This document shows positions 1-8,665 of a DNA stretch of 64,000 nucleotides, in pieces; position 1 is the stretch's first letter; every line of letters starts with the position of its first letter. The DNA is from Flavobacterium sp. UGB4466 (GTDB lineage: Bacteria; Bacteroidota; Bacteroidia; Flavobacteriales; Flavobacteriaceae). Both the position numbers and the translations under genes were made by a program. Under the pieces are notes generated by a model. The model worked only from the letters and a program-made list of their open reading frames with translations. It searched no databases and was not told the origin of the DNA. The stretch spans positions 1-64,000 of the forward strand of contig NZ_CAGKLC010000009.1 in assembly GCF_903469665.1 (NCBI RefSeq), in the 5' to 3' direction.

Positions 1-206
1 CCCTCTAGATTTGAATACAATACGTATAGAATAGACAACATCTTTAGATGTTGGAACATATATTAACAATCAAAATGGCTTTAGCCGAATAACCCAATGA
101 ATCCTATTTTAAATTTAAAATGATAAAATTGCCTCCAAATTTATCTGGCGGACACATAAGATTACATCATAAAAGGCTTTAGCCAAATAAACAATCCTCT
201 TAAGAA
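1..206. other. Gene-free window edge with small repeats
   Basis: No convincing coding region. It holds a small perfect hairpin (36-53, arms CAACATCT/AGATGTTG) and two copies of GGCTTTAGCC (77-86 and 175-184) whose downstream flanks are also alike (AATAA, then an AAT..TCCT-like stretch). A short open frame reads to a stop at 64-66 but has no recognisable family signature. Confidence 0.5.
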
Positions 207-992
207 ATGAAAAAAGAACTGCATATTTTCTTTACCTGTTTAATGTTTTACACCAGAATCCCGTGTCCTAAAAACATCAATCATGATCCTGACTATTTAA
301 ATAAGGCAACACGCTACTTCCCTTTCATTGGCTGGATTGTTGGGAGTATTTCCTTTCTGGCTTTTTATCTTTTCTCGCTTTTTCTATCTATTGAAACCGC
401 AGTACTTTTGGCTATTATCGCCTCAATTTTAACCACGGGAGCTTTTCATGAAGACGGTTTTGCCGATGTCTGTGATGGTTTTGGAGGTGGCTGGACCAAA
501 GAAAAAATTCTGCTTATCATGAAAGACAGTGCGATTGGAGCCTACGGAGCGATCGGTTTGGTTTTACTATTTCTATTAAAATTCAAACTGCTTTCAGAAT
601 CCATTTCACTTTTTACCACTAACATTTTTCTAATTTTCCTTTTGTTTATTTCGGCCCATTCCTTAAGTCGTCTCGCAGCAATATCTATTATTTTTACTCA
701 CGAATACTCCCGCGATGATGCGACGAGTAAAAGCAAACCTATCGCTAAGAAACACAGTTGGAAAGAAATTACAGGTTCGTTCTTCTTCGGACTAATTCCA
801 TTATTGGCATTTTCATTTTTTCAATCTGAATTTCTTTTGGCAATTATTCCGGTATTCATCATGCGTTATTTTTTAGCCCGCTATTTCCAAAAATGGATTG
901 ATGGTTATACGGGCGACTGTCTGGGAGCAACGCAACAGGTTTGTGAAGTTATTTACTATTTGAGCATTCTTTTGATATGGAAATTTATCTAG
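207..992 (+). CDS. cobS: Adenosylcobinamide-GDP ribazoletransferase (cobalamin-5'-phosphate synthase)
   Basis: Joins adenosylcobinamide-GDP to alpha-ribazole (or its phosphate), the final assembly step of the cobalamin nucleotide loop, in the inner membrane. The 261-aa length is normal for CobS. Seen in the sequence: FYTRIPCP near the N-terminus, the acidic HEDGFADVCDG motif at 81-91 that binds Mg2+ in the family, MKDSAIGAYG at 105-114, and several hydrophobic membrane segments. The 3' end overlaps the next gene (cobC) by 16 nt, so the two are translationally linked. Family assignment is secure. Earlier pathway genes (cobU, cobT) are presumably outside the window. Confidence 0.96.
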   Translation: MKKELHIFFTCLMFYTRIPCPKNINHDPDYLNKATRYFPFIGWIVGSISFLAFYLFSLFLSIETAVLLAIIASILTTGAFHEDGFADVCDGFGGGWTKEKILLIMKDSAIGAYGAIGLVLLFLLKFKLLSESISLFTTNIFLIFLLFISAHSLSRLAAISIIFTHEYSRDDATSKSKPIAKKHSWKEITGSFFFGLIPLLAFSFFQSEFLLAIIPVFIMRYFLARYFQKWIDGYTGDCLGATQQVCEVIYYLSILLIWKFI

Positions 993-1510
993 TTCGTCAT
1001 ACCGAAACAACCTGCGCAAAAGGAATCTGCTACGGTCAGACTGATGTAGATTTGGCTATTCCATTCGAGGAAACCTTTAAGGATATTGTCTCGCAATTAC
1101 CTTCTGAGGCCCTACTCTTTTCAAGCCCATTGAAGCGTTGTACCCTACTGGCCCAATACATCCAAAATACTGTAAAACCCGTTTCCTTTGTTATGGATGA
1201 TCGTCTGATGGAAATGAATTTTGGCGATTGGGAATTGAAAAACTGGGATGCAATTCCTGCGGAAGAACTTAATCCCTGGATGGAAGATTTTGTCACCACG
1301 CAAGTCCCAAACGGCGAATCTTTTACAACACTTCACGAAAGAGTGGGTGCGTTTTTACAGGATTACGTTTTCAATCAAACTGCTCCTGTAGTCATTGTCT
1401 CACATGCAGGTGTGATCAGAAGTATTTTATGTCATCAGTCCGGATTGCCTTTAAAAGACGCTTTTACCAATAAAGTCGCATTCGGACAGGTTATTAAAAT
1501 AGTGAATTAA
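977..1510 (+). CDS. cobC: Alpha-ribazole phosphatase, histidine phosphatase family
   Basis: Removes the phosphate from alpha-ribazole-5'-phosphate (or adenosylcobalamin-5'-phosphate) in nucleotide-loop assembly. The 177-aa protein has the phosphoglycerate-mutase-like active site: LVRHTE at 5-10 with nucleophile His8, Arg54 in SSPLKR, Glu79 and His143 in SHAGVIRS. It starts inside cobS with a 16-nt overlap, which supports a cobalamin role rather than a generic phosphatase. The exact substrate is inferred from this neighbourhood. Confidence 0.92.
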   Translation: MEIYLVRHTETTCAKGICYGQTDVDLAIPFEETFKDIVSQLPSEALLFSSPLKRCTLLAQYIQNTVKPVSFVMDDRLMEMNFGDWELKNWDAIPAEELNPWMEDFVTTQVPNGESFTTLHERVGAFLQDYVFNQTAPVVIVSHAGVIRSILCHQSGLPLKDAFTNKVAFGQVIKIVN

Positions 1511-1551
1511 ATGATCATTTGTTCAGAATCCCTCTCTAAAACGAAAACAAA

Positions 1552-1584
1552 TTTGAAAATTCAATAATTTTAACTTTATCTTTG
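1552..1584 (+). promoter_or_regulatory. Bacteroidota promoter of the riboswitch-btuB transcript
   Basis: TTTG at 1552-1555 and TATCTTTG at 1577-1584, spacer 21 nt, match the Bacteroidota -33/-7 pattern. Transcription would begin about 7 nt downstream, just before the riboswitch aptamer. Confidence 0.65.
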
Positions 1585-1592
1585 CAGAAAAT

Positions 1593-1785
1593 TAAGGTTG
1601 TGTTCATTCATACACATTAAAAGGGAATCAAGTAATAAATCTTGAGCTGTACCCGCAACTGTAAGCTTTGTTCTGAAAAGAATGCTTGTTGTTAACTACA
1701 AAACCACTGTTCGCTCTGACGAATGGGAAGGTAAACAACAAGACGCAAGCCAGGAGACCTGCCTTTGTAATCAATATCGAGCTCT
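1593..1785 (+). promoter_or_regulatory. Cobalamin riboswitch
   Basis: The conserved B12-aptamer landmarks occur in order: GGGAA at about 1623, GAGCTGTACCCGCAACTGTA near 1645-1664, GACGAATGGGAAGG near 1719-1732, and the B12 box GCCAGGAGACCTGCC at 1749-1763. It lies 45 nt upstream of the btuB start codon and should reduce btuB expression when adenosylcobalamin binds. No strong terminator follows the B12 box, so control is more likely at translation initiation; this is inferred. Confidence 0.93.
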
Positions 1786-1807
1786 CGGGAAAAAGAGTGT
1801 AGAAATT

Positions 1808-3661
1808 ATGACTTTAAAAAAACTTTTTGCTCTTTGTTTCTTATTGTTGTGCCAGATTACCGTGGCGCAGAGCGATTCTATTACGAAACTTAAAACAGTA
1901 GTCGTTTCTGACGCTAATCTTAAAAAATACTCCAATTCACAATCGGTTTTAAAACTAAATGACTCTGTTATTGGCAAAAATGAAGCCTTATTAACGGATT
2001 TGTTAAACTTTAATTCGACCATTTATTTTAAAGAGTACGGCCGCGGAATGCTTTCTACAGTTGCTTTTAGAGGTACAACATCATCGCAAACGGCTGTAAT
2101 CTGGAACGGAATCAACATTAATTCCCAAATGAACGGAAGTACTGATTTTAATACCATTTCCGGATCCGATTATAATTCTATTAGTGTAAAAGCAGGAGGA
2201 GGAAGTGTTATTTACGGCAGCGGAGCCGTTGGAGGAACCGTGCACTTGAATACGGATCTCGCTTTTTACAATAAATTTGAAAACAGTTTAAGATTGGATT
2301 ACGGAAGTTTCAATACTATCGGGATTAATTATAAAACAAGTATCTCCAATAAAAAATGGAGTACTCAAATTGGTTTTTCCAAAAACAGTTCTACAAACGA
2401 TTATAAATATCTGAACCAATACAACTGGAAAGGCGAACAGCGTTGGAATCAAAACGGTCAGTATGATGTTATTACCCTAAGTGCTAATGCAGGATATAAA
2501 ATCGATGCCAAAAACAGTTTAAAGCTATATACCCAAACTTCAAACACCGACAGAAATACTTCATTGGTTTCGGAATCTGAAACTAAAAGCAAATATGTTA
2601 ATGGCTTTAATCGGAACTTATTAGAGTATGATGGTGATTTTGGCAGATTCAAAACCAATTTCAAAACAGCCTATATTTTTGAGAATTATAAATATTATGC
2701 CGACAATTCCAGCAATATTTATACCTACGGAAAAACAGAAAGCCTGACTACAAAAGCCGATTTAGGATATCAGTTATTAGAATCGCTGCAAGTAAATGGT
2801 ATTCTGGACTACAACCGAACTAAAGGATACGGAAGTGGTTTTGGTGATAATGTTAGAGAAATAAGTTCTGCGGCTTTACTTATAAAACAAGAGGTTTCTC
2901 CAAACTGGAAAAACGAATTTGGGGTTCGTAAAGAATTTACAGACAATTATAAATCTCCGGTACTATTCTCGGCAGGCTCTTCTTATCAGTTTGGAAAACT
3001 GTACAATTTAAAATTGAATGTATCCCGTAATTTCCGAATTCCAACTTTCAATGATTTGTACTGGGAACAAGGCGGAAATCCTAATTTAAAACCGGAGAGT
3101 TCTTATCAGGCCGAAATTGGAAACGTTTTCACCATTCAGAACTTCTCTTTGACTCAGACTTTTTATTATATCAAAATAAAAGATTTATTGCAGTGGGTCC
3201 CGGGAGCTAATGGTATCTGGTCACCGCAAAACACAGACAAAGTTAATAGTTACGGCGCCGAAACACTATTGAGTTGGAAAAAGAGTTTTGGCAAAAACAA
3301 CCTGACTGCAAATGCGACGTATGCCTATTCAATTTCAGAAAATGTAGAAACCAAAAAGCAATTGTTTTTTGTTCCTTTTCATAAAGTAACCGCTGCCATC
3401 GCTTACTCAAGAAATAACCTATCAGCCCATTATCAATTTCTTTATAATGGCTTTGTGTACACACAAGCTGACAATGACCCCGAAAAAATCGTATCGGCTT
3501 ACACCGTTTCTAATATTGGTGTAGACTACGATTTTAAATTTTTATCTTCTTTCAAAGTAGGTTTTCAGGTTTTGAATGTTTGGAATACCTTCTATCAAAG
3601 TCTGGAATACCGACCAATGCCCGGAAGAAATTATAACCTGTACTTAAACTTTAAATTTTAA
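1808..3661 (+). CDS. btuB: TonB-dependent cobalamin receptor, BtuB-like
   Basis: Outer-membrane receptor that imports cobalamin or cobinamide with energy from TonB-ExbBD. The 617-aa product has a signal peptide (cleavage near residue 20-21, before SDS), a plug domain at about 45-150 with the typical VAFRGTTSSQTAVIWNG and GSGAVGGTVHL motifs, then a beta-barrel ending in an aromatic residue. Its specificity follows from the upstream cobalamin riboswitch and the cobS/cobC neighbours. The open frame extends upstream to 1682, but that lies inside the riboswitch; the ATG at 1808 precedes a proper signal peptide. The next gene begins 4 nt after the stop. Confidence 0.92.
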   Translation: MTLKKLFALCFLLLCQITVAQSDSITKLKTVVVSDANLKKYSNSQSVLKLNDSVIGKNEALLTDLLNFNSTIYFKEYGRGMLSTVAFRGTTSSQTAVIWNGININSQMNGSTDFNTISGSDYNSISVKAGGGSVIYGSGAVGGTVHLNTDLAFYNKFENSLRLDYGSFNTIGINYKTSISNKKWSTQIGFSKNSSTNDYKYLNQYNWKGEQRWNQNGQYDVITLSANAGYKIDAKNSLKLYTQTSNTDRNTSLVSESETKSKYVNGFNRNLLEYDGDFGRFKTNFKTAYIFENYKYYADNSSNIYTYGKTESLTTKADLGYQLLESLQVNGILDYNRTKGYGSGFGDNVREISSAALLIKQEVSPNWKNEFGVRKEFTDNYKSPVLFSAGSSYQFGKLYNLKLNVSRNFRIPTFNDLYWEQGGNPNLKPESSYQAEIGNVFTIQNFSLTQTFYYIKIKDLLQWVPGANGIWSPQNTDKVNSYGAETLLSWKKSFGKNNLTANATYAYSISENVETKKQLFFVPFHKVTAAIAYSRNNLSAHYQFLYNGFVYTQADNDPEKIVSAYTVSNIGVDYDFKFLSSFKVGFQVLNVWNTFYQSLEYRPMPGRNYNLYLNFKF

Positions 3662-3665
3662 AATA

Positions 3666-4718
3666 ATGAAACTAACTAGATTATTCTTACTAGCATTAAG
3701 CGCATCGCTTTTTGTTTCTTGCTCTAATGACGACTCTGATGGACCTAAAGGAGTTTATGATAATGGCGTTTTCATCTTAAATGAAGGAAACTTTACTGAC
3801 GGTGGTTCCGTTTCTTTCACATCTGACGATTTAAATACTTTCACGAAAGATGTTTACAAAACTGTAAATACGAGCGATTTCGTTGGAAAATATCTTCAAA
3901 ACATCTTTTTTGACGGAGACAAGGCTTATATTATTGCCGGTGGTTCAAATGTTATTAATGTAGTAGACCGCTATAGCTTTAAGCTGATTGCAAAAATTGA
4001 CACCGGACTTGCTAATCCTCGCTATGGTGTTGTTAAGGATGGTAAAGCTTATGTAACTAATGCTAATACCTATCCTAGCTACACTGACCCGGAAAAAAAC
4101 CCTAACGCCAATATTGACGATTATGTTGCCGTAATTAATCTGAGTACAAATACTGTTGAATCTAAAATCGAATTGAAAGGTACAGGAAACAGAATTGTGT
4201 TAGATAATGGAAAACTATACATCACTGAGCCAAATAACAGCGACAAGTTGTTGGTGGTAAACATTACAACCAAAACAGTAGAAACTGTTACTATTGGTTC
4301 AGATGCAGATTCTATTGAAGAAGAAAACGGAGTTCTTTTTATCCTTAGAAAACCTTACGGTGCTGCCGGAGAAATTGTAAAAGTAAAAATTTCAGACAAA
4401 TCTGTTTCCAAAATTGCTTTGCCTGCTAATTTAGGAAATGCTGGTCAATTAGATATTGAAGGTGGTAAGATTTATTATACTGCTTCAAGTTCTGTTTATG
4501 TTATGAATACTACTGCTACAACAGCTTCTACTACACCAATCTTAACTTCTCCTGTAGGTTATTTATACGGATTTGCAGTAAACGATAATCGTATATATCT
4601 TGCTGACGGAGGTGATTTTAAATCAAACAGCAAAGCTTACATCTACAATTTAAGCGGAACATTACAAAAAGAATTAACAGTTGGTGTAGGACCAAACGGT
4701 TTTTATTTCAATGATTAA
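3666..4718 (+). CDS. YncE-like beta-propeller surface lipoprotein, BtuG-like candidate
   Basis: A 350-aa lipoprotein with signal peptide and lipobox LFVSC (Cys19), followed by SNDDSDG, an acidic stretch like the surface-export signals of Bacteroidota lipoproteins. The rest is beta-rich with repeated blades (GDKAYII, DGKAYVTN, NGKLYIT, GGKIYYT, DNRIYLA), as in YVTN/YncE propellers. It follows btuB by only 4 nt, so it shares the riboswitch transcript. In Bacteroides thetaiotaomicron, BtuG is a surface propeller lipoprotein that captures B12 and hands it to BtuB; this gene is a good positional and structural candidate for that role. Direct homology to BtuG is inferred, not shown. Confidence 0.8.
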   Translation: MKLTRLFLLALSASLFVSCSNDDSDGPKGVYDNGVFILNEGNFTDGGSVSFTSDDLNTFTKDVYKTVNTSDFVGKYLQNIFFDGDKAYIIAGGSNVINVVDRYSFKLIAKIDTGLANPRYGVVKDGKAYVTNANTYPSYTDPEKNPNANIDDYVAVINLSTNTVESKIELKGTGNRIVLDNGKLYITEPNNSDKLLVVNITTKTVETVTIGSDADSIEEENGVLFILRKPYGAAGEIVKVKISDKSVSKIALPANLGNAGQLDIEGGKIYYTASSSVYVMNTTATTASTTPILTSPVGYLYGFAVNDNRIYLADGGDFKSNSKAYIYNLSGTLQKELTVGVGPNGFYFND

Positions 4719-4748
4719 TTCCAGTAATTCGTTTGGATTATGACATAA

Positions 4749-4778
4749 AAAAGGCTTTCATTTCTGAAAGCCTTTTTT
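4749..4778. terminator. Bidirectional rho-independent terminator
   Basis: Hairpin AAGGCTTTCA-TTTC-TGAAAGCCTT with A-rich 5' and T-rich 3' flanks between two convergent genes. It can serve both strands. Confidence 0.9.
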
Positions 4779-4779
4779 A

Positions 4780-6252
4780 TTATTTCAATGCTCGTAAAAG
4801 TCCTTCCGGAGCTTTATCAATATACATTTGATTTTTAATTCCGTCCATTGCTTTAGCATCTGTAAACGCTTTCAATACTACCCCACTGTCGTCTCCTGCT
4901 TTTTTCGCACTGATTCCTGTTATTTGAGATATTGCTACACTCAGTAACGGTTCATTTGGATCTCCCAGAACTCCTAAGTTTGTAATGCGCTCTAATTTTT
5001 CATACGTTGGTTTCAAACCGTCTGTGTATTCTCCAAAATCAGATGCATTTACAATTTTTAAAACCAAAGGCTGCATCGCATACTTATGATTTGGATTACG
5101 GTTCGTTTTTCCAAAAGTTGGAGAATCGTATAAGGTTACTGATCCTACATTTTTACCAACAGTAGTCTCTCCTACCTGAACTACAGAAATATAAGGCACC
5201 AAACCGTTTATAACCAATTCACTTGCTGATGCTGTACCACTTGTGGTTAAAATATAAACTTTAGTCAGGTTCAGGCTGTTAATCGCAACACCGTCCATTT
5301 TATCTACAAATTTATTCAGCACCGACTCAGGATCTTCACTTTGATAATATTCGTTGATTTTGGCATTCCATTTCTCTTTCGAAAAAACTTTCCCGGTAAA
5401 CTGTCCGGTAATCATACTGGCCAAACGTGTTGAAGTTTGTATCGAGCCTCCTCCGTTATATCTCAAATCTAAAACCAAATCCGTAACCCCCTGCGCTTTT
5501 AATTCTCCAAAAGCCGCATTAAGCTGCGCATCATAATTGGCATAAAAACCATTGTACATCAAATAACCGATTTTGCGACCTCCGGATGTAATCACTTTAT
5601 TGATAAAAACAGGATTTTCATCTAAAGTTGTTTTTACTAATACAACTGTTTTTCCATTACCATCAAAACCGGTACCGTTAAAAGTAGCCATATTCAGGGT
5701 ATAACTATCCGCTGCCAATAGCGACTGATAATTTGAAACCGTCAAAGAAGTTCCGTTAATCCCTGTAAAAAGATCCCCTCTCTTGATCTCTTTTTTAGAA
5801 GCATCAGAATTAGGTATAATATAACGTACGTAACCCACTAAATCAGTAGTACTTCCCGGTTTGTAACTAAGCCTGAAATCCATACCGTTATTTTTTGAAG
5901 TCCCCTGAAGTTCCTGTTCCAAAACCGTATAATCGTCAACAATCCAGCTAAAACGATCAATTGCCTGACCTTTTGGAAATTTACTTATGGGTTTATTCAA
6001 TAAATCCTGAAATAAATCCTGCGGTTTAGAATATCCTCTCAAAAATGCATTTAATGCTTCCTGATTGCTAAAACGGTCATCCGCCAAAGTAGGAACATCA
6101 GCTTGCCATAAATAAAACTGATTCAGTCCTTTCCATACAAAATCATTAACCTGCAATGAGGCCGGAGCCGCAACATCATCCTGATCTTCACAAGATTGCA
6201 AAGAAAAAGCAAGTAAAAATAATAACAGTACACTTCTTAATATTGTCTTCAT
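4780..6252 (-). CDS. S41 family C-terminal processing peptidase, lipoprotein
   Basis: A 490-aa periplasmic or surface serine protease of the Ctp/tricorn-like S41 family. It has a lipoprotein signal (LQSC, Cys21), a PDZ-like region at about 130-210, and a catalytic domain with LDLRYNGGGS at 261-270, the nucleophile Ser342 in TASASE and the general-base Lys367 in TTVGK. The 25-residue Ser-Lys spacing is that of known Ctp enzymes. It is transcribed away from the ECF sigma operon across a 162-bp gap. The substrate is unknown. Confidence 0.9.
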   Translation of the reverse strand: MKTILRSVLLLFLLAFSLQSCEDQDDVAAPASLQVNDFVWKGLNQFYLWQADVPTLADDRFSNQEALNAFLRGYSKPQDLFQDLLNKPISKFPKGQAIDRFSWIVDDYTVLEQELQGTSKNNGMDFRLSYKPGSTTDLVGYVRYIIPNSDASKKEIKRGDLFTGINGTSLTVSNYQSLLAADSYTLNMATFNGTGFDGNGKTVVLVKTTLDENPVFINKVITSGGRKIGYLMYNGFYANYDAQLNAAFGELKAQGVTDLVLDLRYNGGGSIQTSTRLASMITGQFTGKVFSKEKWNAKINEYYQSEDPESVLNKFVDKMDGVAINSLNLTKVYILTTSGTASASELVINGLVPYISVVQVGETTVGKNVGSVTLYDSPTFGKTNRNPNHKYAMQPLVLKIVNASDFGEYTDGLKPTYEKLERITNLGVLGDPNEPLLSVAISQITGISAKKAGDDSGVVLKAFTDAKAMDGIKNQMYIDKAPEGLLRALK

Positions 6253-6414
6253 ATAGTAAATATCTATCTAGTAGTAACGTAAAAATACTATCTTTAGTTT
6301 TAACTCTAAGAGTTTTATTGCTTTTTTTATTGCAAAAAAAATTAATCCCCCGTGTAACAAAAATAATAGTGTCTCGTCTTCACTATATAAGCTAACGAAT
6401 AACCAACCAATTTT

Positions 6415-6924
6415 ATGAATCAGAATGTGTTTATAGAATTAATAAATCCTTTTAAAGACAAAGTTTTTCGTCTGGCAAAAAGATTGTTAACCAGCACCGA
6501 AGAGGCTGAAGATGCCACTCAGGAAGTTATGGTAAAGTTATGGAACAAAAAAGACACTCTGGATTCTTACAATAGTGTTGAAGCTGTTGCAATGACAATG
6601 ACCAAGAATTATTGTCTGGATCAGTTGAAATCGAAAAGGGCCGGGAATCTCAAAATCGTTCACAACAATTATACGGACCGGGAACCTCAACTGGACAAGA
6701 AACTGGAGGATTCGAATAGTTTAGAATGGGTTGAAAAAATTATAAGCCAATTACCCGAACAATTACAAATATTAATTCAATTGCGGGATGTAGAACAATA
6801 TGAATTTGACGAGATTGCAAAAATTGTCAATATGAATGAAACGGCTATACGCGTAGCCCTTTCAAGAGCGAGAAAAAAAATAAGAGAATCAATGGTTAAT
6901 ACACACAGTTATGGAATTCAATAA
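6415..6924 (+). CDS. ECF-type RNA polymerase sigma factor
   Basis: 169-aa sigma-70-family factor with region 2 at about 10-75 (RLAKRLLTSTEEAEDATQEVMVK is only partly needed to recognise it: EDATQEV is typical) and region 4 at about 110-160 with YEFDEIAKIVNMNETAIRV, a helix-turn-helix that reads the -35 element. No region 3, as in ECF factors. It overlaps the next gene by 14 nt, which suggests co-translation with its likely membrane regulator. The target promoters are not known. Confidence 0.93.
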   Translation: MNQNVFIELINPFKDKVFRLAKRLLTSTEEAEDATQEVMVKLWNKKDTLDSYNSVEAVAMTMTKNYCLDQLKSKRAGNLKIVHNNYTDREPQLDKKLEDSNSLEWVEKIISQLPEQLQILIQLRDVEQYEFDEIAKIVNMNETAIRVALSRARKKIRESMVNTHSYGIQ

Positions 6925-7369
6925 AATAGAAAATATACTAGAAAAATACTTTCAGGGAGAAACCACGATTGCCGAAGAAAATCAATTAAAAGAATATTTT
7001 TCTTCACCGGATGTTGCGCAGCATTTGGAGCAATACAAACCAATGTTTGGTTATTTCTCTCAGGTAAAAGAACAGAAATCGACGCAGACGATCCCACTAA
7101 AAACTAAAAAACGAAATGTGGCGTGGTTATCGATTGCAGCTTCAGCTGTTGTTTTGCTGGGAATTGGAACCTATTTCTATACGAGCGAAAAAAATGCAAC
7201 TCCGGTTACAGCTCAAACAGAATTGGGAACCTATGATGATCCGGAAGAAGCACTTGCCGCAACGCAAAAAGCTTTGGCCTTATTATCAAACAATGTTAAT
7301 GTAGGTATTGAAAGTGTACAATACATTAAAGAATACGAACAATCAAAAAACAAAATTTTTAAACAGTAA
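6911..7369 (+). CDS. Single-pass membrane protein, putative anti-sigma factor
   Basis: 152 aa with a cytosolic N-terminal part (1-68), one transmembrane helix at about 70-90 (VAWLSIAASAVVLLGIGTYF) and a short periplasmic tail. It has no zinc-binding HxxxCxxC motif. The 14-nt overlap with the sigma gene and the topology fit a membrane-anchored anti-sigma factor. That role is inferred from context; the sequence itself matches no family I recognise. Confidence 0.65.
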   Translation: MEFNKIENILEKYFQGETTIAEENQLKEYFSSPDVAQHLEQYKPMFGYFSQVKEQKSTQTIPLKTKKRNVAWLSIAASAVVLLGIGTYFYTSEKNATPVTAQTELGTYDDPEEALAATQKALALLSNNVNVGIESVQYIKEYEQSKNKIFKQ

Positions 7370-7386
7370 TTTAAATCTCAATCAAA

Positions 7387-7962
7387 ATGAAATCAACGAT
7401 TCACGAATACAGAAAAAACAATAAAAAAAGCATGAGTAAAAATTTTATCATAACACTAGTTTTAGTATTCATTAGCCATGCTTTTTACGCTCAGGGAGCA
7501 TTTGACAAATTTGATGGTCAGGACGACGTAACCTCAGTAATCGTAAACAAAAAAATGTTTGATTTAATGAGTAAGGTAAAAGCTGACACTTCAGATAAAG
7601 AAACGCAGCAATACATTAATCTGATTAAAAAATTAGACTACCTAAAAGTGTTTACCACTAAAAACCCTAAAATTGAAGCTGACATGAAAGCTTCTGCAGA
7701 TAAATATATAAAAACTGCCGGTTTAGAAGAATTAATGAGAGTGAACGACAGCGGTAAAAATGTTAGAATTCTAATCAAATCAGGATCAAGCGATACGCAG
7801 GTAAAAGAATTACTAATGTACATCGACGGAGCTAAGGGCAGTGAAACGGTATTACTGTCTCTTATTGGTAACTTTGACTTAAACGAAATCTCAGTACTAA
7901 CAGATAAGATGCAGCTTCCTGGAGGTTCTGACCTAAAAAAAGCTTCTAAAGGCAAAAAATAA
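7387..7962 (+). CDS. DUF4252 domain protein, exported
   Basis: 191 aa with a signal peptide ending HAFYAQ and a DUF4252 domain over the rest (DDVTSVIVNKKMFDLM at the start of the domain). A second ATG at 7432 would give a tidier signal peptide without the 15 extra basic/polar residues; the upstream ATG lies only 17 nt after the preceding gene, so both starts are plausible. It is followed after 1 nt by a second DUF4252 gene. The function is unknown; linkage to an ECF sigma factor suggests an envelope-response role. Confidence 0.85.
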   Translation: MKSTIHEYRKNNKKSMSKNFIITLVLVFISHAFYAQGAFDKFDGQDDVTSVIVNKKMFDLMSKVKADTSDKETQQYINLIKKLDYLKVFTTKNPKIEADMKASADKYIKTAGLEELMRVNDSGKNVRILIKSGSSDTQVKELLMYIDGAKGSETVLLSLIGNFDLNEISVLTDKMQLPGGSDLKKASKGKK

Positions 7963-7963
7963 G

Positions 7964-8503
7964 ATGAAAGCAAGCGTTATTACCTCAGCCCTATTAGTTT
8001 TACTAACTTTGGTAAGTTGTAATTCTACCCCTTCATTGCAGAAGTATTTTGTTGAAAACACAGACAATAAAGATTTTATTGCACTTGACATTTCATCATC
8101 GATTCTAAATGTGGAGAAAGCGAAATTATCTGCAGAGCAAAATGAAGCTTTAAAATCGTTCGATAAAATGAATATTCTGGCTTTCAAAGAAACCTCAAAA
8201 AATCAGGCGCAATTTGAAACAGAACGCAGCAAACTGAAAGAGATCCTGAAAAATCCAAAATATCAGGAACTAATGAAGGTCGGTTCAGGTAAAGACGGCG
8301 CATCGATAAGTTATGTAGGAGCCGACGACAACATCGAAGAATTTGTGGTTTTTGCCAACAAAAAAGAAAGCGGTTTTGTAGTGGTACGTGTGTTAGGAAA
8401 AAACATGAACCCTAACAACATTATGACCTTGATGTCGGTTATGAAACAATCCAATATTAACATGGATCAACTAAAGCCTTTGCAGCAATTAATGAAACCA
8501 TAA
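7964..8503 (+). CDS. DUF4252 domain lipoprotein
   Basis: 179 aa with lipobox LTLVSC followed by NSTPSLQKYFVEN, so a lipid-anchored paralogue of the preceding DUF4252 protein. Both end in a similar stretch: NEISVLTDKM in one, NNIMTLMSVM in this one. The ATG is 1 nt after the previous stop, making this the last gene of the sigma operon before a strong terminator. Its biochemical role is unknown. Confidence 0.84.
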   Translation: MKASVITSALLVLLTLVSCNSTPSLQKYFVENTDNKDFIALDISSSILNVEKAKLSAEQNEALKSFDKMNILAFKETSKNQAQFETERSKLKEILKNPKYQELMKVGSGKDGASISYVGADDNIEEFVVFANKKESGFVVVRVLGKNMNPNNIMTLMSVMKQSNINMDQLKPLQQLMKP

Positions 8504-8528
8504 CCTCTAACTTTATAGTAAAACAAGA

Positions 8529-8556
8529 GAGCTCCGTAATCCGGAGCTTTTTTTAT
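8529..8556 (+). terminator. Rho-independent terminator of the sigma/DUF4252 operon
   Basis: AGCTCCG-TAAT-CGGAGCT-like hairpin followed by seven T residues. Two further terminators with AGCTCC stems follow at 9110 and 10466. Confidence 0.9.
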
Positions 8557-8597
8557 TTAACATTTTTAGAAGATTATACTGAATAATATCGCATGTG

Positions 8598-8632
8598 TTT
8601 GTTTTAAGATGACCCGAATTTATCTATATTTG
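8598..8632 (+). promoter_or_regulatory. Promoter of the YiaA-like gene
   Basis: TTTG at 8598-8601 and TATATTTG at 8625-8632. Transcription would start near 8638, which rules out the upstream in-frame ATG at 8609 and supports the start at 8666. Confidence 0.6.
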
Positions 8633-8665
8633 TTCATCAACCAAAACAAAATTATTAAACTAAGT

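Noticed and set aside
1682-1807. Upstream extension of the btuB reading frame
   Set aside because: It lies inside the cobalamin riboswitch and has no protein-like signal; the signal peptide begins at 1808.
3666-4718. SusD-like lipoprotein after the receptor
   Set aside because: The protein is beta-propeller-like, lacks the helical TPR fold of SusD and is too short.
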